Assembly (NCBI GenBank): GCA_002390705.1
Contig: DGQA01000043.1
Coordinates: forward strand, 1 to 5,351
Length of the DNA: 5,351 nucleotides
Source: Actinobacteria bacterium UBA4426
Lineage (GTDB): Bacteria > Actinomycetota > Actinomycetes > S36-B12
Direction of reading: 5' to 3'
Positions 1-5,351 of this stretch are shown here, piece by piece. Within the stretch, counting starts at the first letter, position 1. The number at the start of each line of letters is the position of its first letter. Below the pieces are notes generated by a model, which did no database searches, was not told where the DNA came from, and was given only the letters and a program-made list of their open reading frames with translations. Made by a program: the position numbers and the translations under genes.

Positions 1-632
1 GCCATGCCGTTGCGATTACCTAAGTGCCATTTACCGATGTGCACTGTGTGATAGCCCTTGTCACGCAGTACTTCGGCAATGGTTGTCTCCTCGGCAGGGA
101 GTCCTTTGGTCCAGTAGTCCGGTTGGCTTTCATCGAGCGCTTGGTTGTAATCCCCGGGCGGCAGACCATCGTCCATCTCATTGCCCATCATGGTAACCAT
201 GCGGCTAAAACCCGGCGGTGTTGGGGTAAATTCAAAGCCTGTACGGGTTGGATAGCGCCCGGTCATGAGCATGGCCCGCGAGGGAGCGCACGTTCCATGT
301 CCAGCATAACTCTGGGTGAACATAACACCTGCGCTCGCTATGCCATCAATGCTGGGCGTGGGCACCGCCCCACCGGCAACACCTCCACCAAACGCTGTCA
401 GGTCATTAATGCCGAGGTCATCCGCCAGAATAAAGACGATGTTGGGCGGGCGCTCGTTAGCTGGCAGATCAGCTTCCGTCGGACCCTGCTGCCACTGAAT
501 ATCTACATTGGGACCTATCGCCGGTTGTGCTTGCTGCGAAACATAGAACAACAGTAGATCTGTACGGAATTGATAAGCGATTCCACCCACAATAGCGGCC
601 AGGACCAAGACAATTACGAGGATTTTTTTCAT
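1..632 (-). CDS. Type I (formylglycine) sulfatase, N-terminal 210 residues, truncated by the window edge
   Basis: This is the start of a sulfatase of the alkaline-phosphatase superfamily, which hydrolyses sulfate esters. The frame is open from an ATG at 632 to base 1, giving 210 codons. Visible motifs are the metal-binding Asp pair in ILADDLG (D71, D72), the sulfatase signature CAPSRAMLMTG starting at C115 (pattern C-x-P-S-R, where the Cys is matured to formylglycine), and the second signature KWHLG with K201 and H203. Residues 4-20 form a hydrophobic segment after MKK with no obvious signal-peptidase or lipobox site, so a membrane anchor with the catalytic domain in the periplasm is inferred. 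The family is usually about 450-600 residues, so more than half is missing. The start lies 30 bases after the GST-like gene with no terminator between, which suggests the same operon. Shine-Dalgarno pairing is weak, and an overlapping ATG at 637 stops after two codons. No formylglycine-generating enzyme is in the window. The family is secure, but the substrate cannot be told. Confidence 0.93.
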   Translation of the reverse strand, partial: MKKILVIVLVLAAIVGGIAYQFRTDLLLFYVSQQAQPAIGPNVDIQWQQGPTEADLPANERPPNIVFILADDLGINDLTAFGGGVAGGAVPTPSIDGIASAGVMFTQSYAGHGTCAPSRAMLMTGRYPTRTGFEFTPTPPGFSRMVTMMGNEMDDGLPPGDYNQALDESQPDYWTKGLPAEETTIAEVLRDKGYHTVHIGKWHLGNRNGM

Positions 633-662
633 TTCATTCTGCCCAAGTTAAACCTACCCGCG

Positions 663-1709
663 CTAAAGAGGCGGCAACAGATAGGCATCGAGTACGCCTA
701 ACGGACCCAATACGCTCTCGACCGCTGCTCGATCATCCGCTGACAATCCTTCAATTTCGCGCCGAACATGACGTCTGCTGATTTCGCTGTACTTGAGCGA
801 GCGCATGCGCACTGGACCTTCACCGAGGTCTACTTCACACCACTTCTCCCCTGCAGCCAGTGCCTCGCGGGAAACCACCAGGAACTGGTGATAGTTATCT
901 CGCATGTGTTCAAAAAATGGCGCAAGCGTATCCGGCAGCGTGTCTTCCGGCAGATAGTTTCGATTATCCGTGCGAGCATCAAACACCCGGTCCATGTATC
1001 CGAGCATCTCCGGCGCAGCCGCCTCGATCCAGCTACGTGGTTCCGGGTCTGCCGCAATGTGCGCCTTGAACAATCCGGCAAACGTAAAGTCACCAAGACT
1101 CGCACGATCACCCAATAGAAACTGGAACTGACTGTAGTGTCTCTCCGCGTGCACCATGAGTTGCTCGAAGTCTCGCCGTACGTGCGACGCCTGATCCGGA
1201 CCACATCCGCGGTTGGCACACGCATTCAGACCGAAATTGTCTCGCACTAGCTTGACCTGCTCGAGAGCAGCTACCCGCTCGGTTTCAGTAAGATCTTCTG
1301 CCATGAATTTACCAATGAAATTGGCATAGAAGCCGATGGCCACATGATCGACATTGTGTGGATAGCACCAACGGCTGCTGATGGCATAACGGCCAAACCA
1401 TTCATCCGCCCAATCTTCCAGCAGATGCGACGCGATACGCTGAACCGGCGTAGCAGGCAGAATGGGACGGTCGGGATACTTCGCATTCAACAGCAAACCG
1501 ATAGGCGTAGTGTCGTGTATGAACCACCCTTCCGGCGTCTCGAGACCGGGAATAAAGTGGGTGCCCAAACGGGCTTCCATATGCGGGCCTGCATCCTGAG
1601 TTTTAAGTTTGAACTCGTAGTTGAGATTCAGATAGTTGAGCATTGCTTGCAACTTGCGGGTGAACAAACTGTGCTCGCCACCCCACATCACATACCGGCC
1701 ATCAAACAT
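663..1709 (-). CDS. Long glutathione S-transferase-like protein with C-terminal extension
   Basis: From the ATG at 1709 this is 348 residues. It has a thioredoxin-like GST N-terminal domain (about residues 4-85): a first strand and turn RYVMWGGEHSLFTRK with S14 where Ser-type GSTs carry the catalytic residue, a probable cis-Pro at P54 (HFIPGLE), and the glutathione-contacting position D66-T67 (FIHDTTPI). An all-helical C-terminal domain carries the N-capping box S-x-x-D (S204, D207, in ASLGDFTFAG). About 85 residues follow the usual GST end, against about 200-230 residues for ordinary GSTs. It is probably cytosolic, since no signal peptide is seen. A GTG at 1763 would add 18 residues and overlap the preceding gene by 29 bases. 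The ATG is preferred because GAGAGG (1719-1724) lies 9 bases before it and because the GST fold starts right after it. GST-type chemistry (conjugation, reductive cleavage or isomerisation) is possible but not shown, and a non-catalytic role cannot be excluded. Confidence 0.87.
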   Translation of the reverse strand: MFDGRYVMWGGEHSLFTRKLQAMLNYLNLNYEFKLKTQDAGPHMEARLGTHFIPGLETPEGWFIHDTTPIGLLLNAKYPDRPILPATPVQRIASHLLEDWADEWFGRYAISSRWCYPHNVDHVAIGFYANFIGKFMAEDLTETERVAALEQVKLVRDNFGLNACANRGCGPDQASHVRRDFEQLMVHAERHYSQFQFLLGDRASLGDFTFAGLFKAHIAADPEPRSWIEAAAPEMLGYMDRVFDARTDNRNYLPEDTLPDTLAPFFEHMRDNYHQFLVVSREALAAGEKWCEVDLGEGPVRMRSLKYSEISRRHVRREIEGLSADDRAAVESVLGPLGVLDAYLLPPL

Positions 1710-1734
1710 CTCTAGCGCCCTCTCAATTCCGCTC

Positions 1735-2157
1735 TCAAAGAAAAGACCCCGCGGCGTCGACACATTCTATGTTCAACTGCCCGGCGAGCCCTGCCGTGCG
1801 GTGCTGACCGATCTCCTGCATCTTCTCGGACTGCATCATTTGCAGCATGGCTGCACGACTTGGATACATGGCAATGGCCACATCGTCCCAGAGTTCTTCT
1901 ACCTCACCAATCGTGAGGCGCTCGATGGGCGCCTTAAACGATAATGAGCCACCGAATTCCTTCAAAAGTTCGGCAACACCTTCGGTGTACACCGCGTAGG
2001 CTTCGCGGCCGGTTAAACTCGTCTCACGACCATCTGCATACTCCGCTGCGTCTCGGTACTTAAGCAGGTTTAGCATATAAATAGGGCCTTCCGTGGCCCC
2101 TTGTGTGAAACCCGCCATTTGTACTGCGTTGGGGCGTACTTGATTTATAACTTCCAT
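1735..2157 (-). CDS. DUF1330 family protein (dimeric alpha-beta barrel type)
   Basis: This is a small soluble protein, 140 residues from the ATG at 2157. The core resembles DUF1330: a first strand PIYMLNLLKYR (25-35), a helix AYAVYTEGVAELLKEFGG (53-70), then WDDVAIAMYPSRAAMLQMM (90-108), where the family has a strand followed by an F/Y-P-S turn and a helix. DUF1330 proteins have a ferredoxin-like dimeric alpha-beta barrel fold and no settled general reaction. The gene lies between the receptor and the GST-like gene; together with its short intergenic distances this suggests cotranscription and perhaps handling of the imported compound. A GTG at 2181 would add 8 residues and leave 11 bases after the receptor stop. 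The ATG, with AAGAG 5 bases upstream, is slightly preferred. The extra N-terminal residues show no recognisable domain. The family call is fairly sure, but the function is unknown. Confidence 0.85.
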   Translation of the reverse strand: MEVINQVRPNAVQMAGFTQGATEGPIYMLNLLKYRDAAEYADGRETSLTGREAYAVYTEGVAELLKEFGGSLSFKAPIERLTIGEVEELWDDVAIAMYPSRAAMLQMMQSEKMQEIGQHRTAGLAGQLNIECVDAAGSFL

Positions 2158-2192
2158 GGAGACTCTTGTTTGCTTACTCACGCGTGAGATAT

Positions 2193-4496
2193 CTAGTTAC
2201 CACCACGCCAGGTGAACTGCAAACCCCAGACACTTGGCGGTCCATACCATCCGGCAAAGCCACGAGCGCCAGCCGGACCCCCGCCAGAAACCAAGCCACC
2301 GAGTGGCTGCGCGGCCATGACGGCGTAGTAGGTTTCATCGGTGGCGTTGCGGGCAAATGCTTCGACTTCCCACTGCCCATTCGATGAACCCAGACCGATA
2401 CGCAGGTCGAGCAACCCATAGGCTTCCTGCTCACCAATGTCAGAACCGGATACTCGAGTTAAAATCTGGTCGTCCCGCCAGGAGTAATCGGCGCGGGCAT
2501 ACCACTCCAAATTATCACCGAAGGGCTGCGTCCACTGCGCACCGATGGTGTACTGATACTCAGGTGCAAAGCTTGGTCTCTCGCCTGTGCGATCACACGT
2601 TCCATTAGGATTGGTTGGAGCCTGACCCGCCGCGCACTGCGCGTTGTTGAAATCGGTGTATTCCGAATCAAGATAGGCAAATGAGCCATTGACCAGCAGA
2701 TTGTCGTTTGGCGCCCAGGTGAGATCGGCTTCGACACCTTTTACTTCCTGTTCACCCGCGTTACCTACGATGAAGCCGGTTCCGGTCGGCGCCAGCGTTG
2801 ACTCCTGAAAATCTTCGACGGTGGTATGGAATACCGTCAGGTTGAGCATGACTTCTCGGTCGAAGAAAAACGACTTAATACCCGCTTCATAGGTGAGTGA
2901 ACTTTCTTCCTCAAATTCGACTTGTGCACCAACAGGTAGCCGACGGGAGTTAAAGCCGCCGGACTTGAAACCGGTGGAACTGGTGAAGAACACCATCACA
3001 TCATCGCTCACGTTGTACCGCGTATTGAACGACCAGGTCACCTTGCTTTCCGATCGGTCCCGATCACCGACGACGTTGGGCGGAAAAATGGCCACGTTTA
3101 TGGGGATACTGTTAGTGGGCGAGTTAGTGTGAGCAATGTATACGTCCTTCTCATCACGGCTCCAGCGCAAACCACCGGTGACATCCCACACATCACTGAT
3201 ATGCCAAGTAAGGTTACCGTATCCTGCGACGCTTTCCGTTTCCTGATCAAACGCCGAGGTCACGAAGTCGCCTTCCTGAGCTGTACAAGGTGCTGGACAC
3301 AAGGCCGCGGGAAAGGGAAAGACCCGATTCGCACCTGCACCGACAGTCAAGTCAGAGTCAAATTGGGTGTCTTGTTTGTAGAAATACAGACCCGCGATGT
3401 ATTCCACAGCACGGTCCGAGGGTGAGGTAATACGAAATTCCTGGCTCAGTACCTCATTGCTTTGGGTTTGCGGAGCAAAGAGCATCGGATTTCTCAACGA
3501 ATCAGCCGAAATTACCACCGAATTTTCCCAGTCCTGATACCCCGTGATCGAGGTAAACAGAAACTCATCTCCAAAATCCCAATCAACCTGTACCGATGCA
3601 CCGAAAGATTCCGAGGTGTCGTCACCTTCGTCATCGCCGTCTACACGATGATCGCTGTCATCAAAATTAGTGAACGGATATCCGGCTGCCGTCTGAGCTG
3701 CAAGGAATCCCGGTGTCGCAATACCCCAATTAGGATCATTCGGACTCAGTTGCTCTGCCATACAGCAGCGCCGCTCGATCTCGCTATAGTAGATGGCAGT
3801 GTTGATTTCTACGGTATCCGTTGGGGCAAACAGTAGCTTACCGCGTACGCCCCATTCCTCATTGTCATTGACGTCATCACCAGTGAAGGTGTTTTTTTCG
3901 TACCCTTCCCGATCTCGGTACCAAAAAGACAGGCGCCCCGCTGTTGTATCACCAAGACCACCGCCAACATATCCGCTGACGTTAGTTTGATCGTATTCGC
4001 CATAGCCTAGCTTTATCAGACTTTCGAATTCGTCACTGGGCTTGCGGGTGGTGACATTGAGTGCGCCGATAGGTGTATTGCGACCGTACAGGGTACCCTG
4101 GGGACCACGCAGTACTTCAACCGAATTGATATCGGTTAGCTCGCCAAAGTTCATGCCGCCAGTAGGCATGTACAATCCATCCAGAAAAGTACCCACACTA
4201 GATTCGATACCCGGATTGGTGCCGGAGGAACCAATACCTCTGATTCGCACCCGCACATTACGTAAATTATTGGACGACGGCATGTCGAAGTTCGGCACAT
4301 AGCGCGCAACTTCCTGCAGGTCGTTTAAGCCACGCCGTGCCAGATCGTCTCCACTCAAGGCGGTGATCGAAATCGGCACATCTTGGACGCTTTCTGTTCG
4401 TTTCTGCGCCGTGACGACGATCTCCTCAATGGCCGCAAAGCTTGTCACCGTATAGAGCGCCGCCAACGACGCCAGCATTATCCGAGATATTCGCAT
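2193..4496 (-). CDS. TonB-dependent outer-membrane receptor
   Basis: This is a complete 767-residue receptor that would import a ligand across the outer membrane using TonB-ExbBD energy. A Sec signal peptide is seen at residues 1-22 (MRISR, hydrophobic core, SFAA). A TonB box EEIVVTA follows at 24-30. The plug domain (about 38-150) holds QDVPISITALSG, the VRIRGIG strand and VEVLRGPQGTLYGRN (126-140). The rest is a beta barrel. There is no STN signalling domain and no carboxypeptidase-like N-terminal domain, so sigma/anti-sigma control of the FecIR kind is unlikely and the neighbouring TetR protein is the likelier regulator. Barrel loops carry an acidic stretch (279-294) and six Cys: a CC pair (244-245), C400 and C404, C621 and C634. 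The protein ends WGLQFTWRGGN, where most family members end in an aromatic residue. The ATG at 4496 is supported by AAGGGGAG 5 bases upstream and by the signal peptide. Ligand class cannot be assigned; many receptors of this type are annotated as siderophore receptors without proof, and here the sulfatase neighbour argues for a carbon source. Confidence 0.96.
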   Translation of the reverse strand: MRISRIMLASLAALYTVTSFAAIEEIVVTAQKRTESVQDVPISITALSGDDLARRGLNDLQEVARYVPNFDMPSSNNLRNVRVRIRGIGSSGTNPGIESSVGTFLDGLYMPTGGMNFGELTDINSVEVLRGPQGTLYGRNTPIGALNVTTRKPSDEFESLIKLGYGEYDQTNVSGYVGGGLGDTTAGRLSFWYRDREGYEKNTFTGDDVNDNEEWGVRGKLLFAPTDTVEINTAIYYSEIERRCCMAEQLSPNDPNWGIATPGFLAAQTAAGYPFTNFDDSDHRVDGDDEGDDTSESFGASVQVDWDFGDEFLFTSITGYQDWENSVVISADSLRNPMLFAPQTQSNEVLSQEFRITSPSDRAVEYIAGLYFYKQDTQFDSDLTVGAGANRVFPFPAALCPAPCTAQEGDFVTSAFDQETESVAGYGNLTWHISDVWDVTGGLRWSRDEKDVYIAHTNSPTNSIPINVAIFPPNVVGDRDRSESKVTWSFNTRYNVSDDVMVFFTSSTGFKSGGFNSRRLPVGAQVEFEEESSLTYEAGIKSFFFDREVMLNLTVFHTTVEDFQESTLAPTGTGFIVGNAGEQEVKGVEADLTWAPNDNLLVNGSFAYLDSEYTDFNNAQCAAGQAPTNPNGTCDRTGERPSFAPEYQYTIGAQWTQPFGDNLEWYARADYSWRDDQILTRVSGSDIGEQEAYGLLDLRIGLGSSNGQWEVEAFARNATDETYYAVMAAQPLGGLVSGGGPAGARGFAGWYGPPSVWGLQFTWRGGN

Positions 4497-4501
4497 TTAC
4501 T

Positions 4502-4509
4502 CTCCCCTT
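4502..4509 (-). promoter_or_regulatory. Ribosome binding site of the receptor gene
   Basis: On the minus strand AAGGGGAG sits 5 bases before the receptor ATG. It is the best Shine-Dalgarno match in the window, which fixes the start and predicts strong translation compared with the weak sites of the downstream genes. Confidence 0.75.
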
Positions 4510-4532
4510 ACGCGCGCCGATGGGTTCAGCGG

Positions 4533-4544
4533 CATTGTGCAATG
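4533..4544. repeat. Short dyad CATTG/CAATG in the receptor leader
   Basis: CATTG and CAATG are separated by TG, making a 12-base inverted repeat close to the longer interleaved repeats. It could be an extra operator half-pair, but arms of 5 bases can arise by chance, so it counts mainly as part of the cluster. Confidence 0.4.
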
Positions 4545-4547
4545 TTT

Positions 4548-4578
4548 AGCATTAATAATGGCAAGAGTTATTAATGCT
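4548..4578. repeat. Perfect inverted repeat, 11-base arms, in the receptor leader
   Basis: AGCATTAATAA (4548-4558) is the exact reverse complement of TTATTAATGCT (4568-4578), with a 9-base spacer. It lies just downstream of the predicted transcription start and interleaves with a second perfect repeat at 4556-4586. It is a likely operator for the adjacent TetR-type repressor, since a bound dimer here would block promoter clearance. It could also form a hairpin in the leader RNA. No T-run follows it on the minus strand, so it is not an intrinsic terminator for that strand. Confidence 0.72.
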
Positions 4579-4586
4579 TGCCATTA
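4556..4586. repeat. Second perfect inverted repeat, 10-base arms, interleaved with the first
   Basis: TAATGGCAAG (4556-4565) is the exact reverse complement of CTTGCCATTA (4577-4586), with an 11-base spacer. Its left arm shares bases 4556-4558 with the left arm of the other repeat, and its right arm shares 4577-4578 with the other right arm. The order of arms is therefore interleaved (a-b-a'-b') rather than nested. The two dyad centres are 8 bases apart. Operator and structured-leader readings both remain open. Confidence 0.72.
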
Positions 4587-4596
4587 CATATTGAGG

Positions 4597-4625
4597 AATA
4601 TAGATCAGGGTTGTTCTAATGTAAA
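4597..4625 (-). promoter_or_regulatory. Sigma70-type promoter of the receptor operon
   Basis: On the minus strand TTTACA (-35, bases 4620-4625) is separated by exactly 17 bases from TATATT (-10, bases 4597-4602); each box matches 5 of 6 consensus bases. Initiation would fall near 4590, giving a leader of roughly 90 bases that carries the interleaved inverted repeats. A small dyad, ATATT and AATAT around GAGG (4588-4601), overlaps the -10 box. The promoter would serve the receptor, DUF1330, GST-like and sulfatase genes. It is predicted from sequence only. Confidence 0.62.
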
Positions 4626-4632
4626 TACTAAT

Positions 4633-5280
4633 TCATGTTTTGGAAGGCTGCAGATATCCAACAAGCATAAGAGACAACTCAGCGAGCGTTTCCTGAGCTC
4701 GAAGGCGAATGGGAGCTCGATCTACCGTTGCGGTAACCAACAACATGCGAATGGCCGTGGCCAGCGCAAAGAAGACTTTTTTCTCGTCTATCGCAGTGGG
4801 ATCGATCAATCCACGGTCGCAAGCAAACGCGTGTAGCCTTTGGGCGCGATGGTGGTCTACAGCAGCAATTCTGCCGATTGCACCAGGGACTTCCTCGCCG
4901 ACTGCAATGAGCGCGAGGTAAAAGCCGACATCGCGCGCCACCATCTCCACTAGCGTGGCGACTACCCGCCCGATAAGCTCCGACAAGTCCCATGCTTCAC
5001 CTGCGTTTTCCGCCCTTCTTTCCGCTTCGTCAAAAAAATCGTTCACATCCCGTTCGATTCGTTCCGCAAGGGTGTCGACAATGACCTCGAAGAAGGCACG
5101 CTTGTCGGTGAATCGCTGATATAGGACGCCAACCGAAACCGAAGCTTCTGCGGCAACGTCCACCATACGCGTTTGAGTATATCCGCACCGCGAAAAAACG
5201 CTCAACCCCGCTCTAATCAAACGGTCGCGCTTTTCCCGGCTACGTTCCTGAAGCGCTGGACGGATGTTGGTTCGAGGCAT
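4633..5280 (-). CDS. TetR/AcrR family transcriptional repressor
   Basis: This 215-residue protein has a normal TetR-family length. The N-terminal DNA-binding domain spans about residues 14-62: helix 1 KRDRLIRAGLSVFSRCGY (17-34) and the helix-turn-helix MVDVAAEASVSVGVLYQRF (39-57), with the family's typical Y-x-x-F ending, followed by DKRAFFEVI. The rest (about 70-215) is helical and poorly conserved, as expected for the ligand-binding and dimer domain. It is a cytoplasmic regulator that would release DNA on binding a small molecule. The gene ends 136 bases before the receptor ATG in the same direction, and that gap holds inverted repeats suited to a dimeric repressor, so local control of the receptor operon is inferred. 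The ATG at 5280 fits the usual N-terminal length; its ribosome binding site is weak. Being convergent with nothing and upstream of its probable target, it may also be read through into the operon. The inducer is unknown. Confidence 0.94.
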   Translation of the reverse strand: MPRTNIRPALQERSREKRDRLIRAGLSVFSRCGYTQTRMVDVAAEASVSVGVLYQRFTDKRAFFEVIVDTLAERIERDVNDFFDEAERRAENAGEAWDLSELIGRVVATLVEMVARDVGFYLALIAVGEEVPGAIGRIAAVDHHRAQRLHAFACDRGLIDPTAIDEKKVFFALATAIRMLLVTATVDRAPIRLRAQETLAELSLMLVGYLQPSKT

Positions 5281-5351
5281 GGTAGAAGCTCATCAATTCG
5301 GTGACATCACCTCATCATACATTATGCCTGACATTCATGGGTGTTCAGTCG
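5281..5351 (-). promoter_or_regulatory. Upstream region of the TetR gene with a short dyad
   Basis: These 71 bases precede the repressor gene and hold no supported gene. An inverted repeat GGTGA (5300-5304) and TCACC (5307-5311) with a CA centre lies about 20 bases before the start codon, a position that would suit autoregulation. The minus strand also reads CATAAT and TATGAT, possible -10 boxes, but neither has a convincing -35 box at the right distance. Only the dyad is clear; its role is a guess. Confidence 0.35.

Noticed and set aside
24..557. Plus-strand open frame of 177 codons
   Set aside because: It is antisense to the sulfatase, whose catalytic motifs are unmistakable. Its product has no recognisable domain and no ribosome site.
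768..1118. Plus-strand open frame opposite the GST-like gene
   Set aside because: The minus-strand frame shows clear GST motifs across this stretch. The plus product is low in recognisable structure and looks like a shadow.
3462..3836. Plus-strand open frame of 124 codons inside the receptor gene
   Set aside because: It is antisense to continuous receptor barrel sequence and has no domain or start signal of its own.
4548..4586. Intrinsic terminator for the TetR gene
   Set aside because: The hairpins are A/T-rich in their stems and no run of T follows on the minus strand. Their position just after a good promoter fits an operator or leader better.
4533..4621. CRISPR array or mobile-element end
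   Set aside because: The repeated unit is only a pentamer with irregular spacing. There are no repeat-spacer units, no target-site duplication and no transposase in the window.
5324..5351. Possible start of a divergent plus-strand gene (ATG at 5324, open for 9 codons to the window end)
   Set aside because: Too short to judge and without a ribosome binding site upstream.
1..5351. tRNA, rRNA or a known riboswitch
   Set aside because: The non-coding stretches are short (136 bases at most), and none shows cloverleaf arms, rRNA-like sequence or a riboswitch core that I recognise.

Overview
The window looks like accessory chromosomal DNA from a Gram-negative bacterium. A complete TonB-dependent outer-membrane receptor and a membrane-anchored, periplasm-facing sulfatase require an outer membrane. 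The moderate GC content (judged by eye) and the style of the receptor and sulfatase suggest a heterotrophic, probably marine, gammaproteobacterium. No rRNA or other marker gene is present, so this taxonomic guess is inference.

All five genes lie on the minus strand and read from high to low coordinates. First is a TetR/AcrR-type repressor (4633-5280). After a 136-base regulatory gap comes a 767-residue TonB-dependent receptor (2193-4496). A DUF1330 small protein (1735-2157, or to 2181 with a GTG start) follows. Next is a long glutathione S-transferase-like protein (663-1709, or to 1763 with a GTG start). Last is the first 210 codons of a type I sulfatase (1-632), which runs off the left edge. 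The last four genes are separated by only about 11-35 bases with no terminator between them, so they are probably one operon driven from the gap upstream of the receptor.

That gap is the most information-rich non-coding DNA here. It has a good sigma70-type promoter (TTTACA, 17 bases, TATATT) pointing at the receptor. Just downstream of the expected transcription start are two long perfect inverted repeats, with 11-base and 10-base arms, that interleave so their arms run a-b-a'-b'. Short dyads flank them, and the pentamer TAATG/CATTA occurs five times between 4550 and 4621. The simplest reading is a composite operator for the adjacent TetR protein. The same bases would also give the leader RNA two competing hairpins, or a pseudoknot.

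As a working model (inference), the receptor imports a ligand through the outer membrane, the sulfatase removes a sulfate ester in the periplasm, the GST-like and DUF1330 proteins act on the product in the cytoplasm, and the TetR protein senses the substrate or a product and relieves repression. The substrate cannot be read from the sequence.
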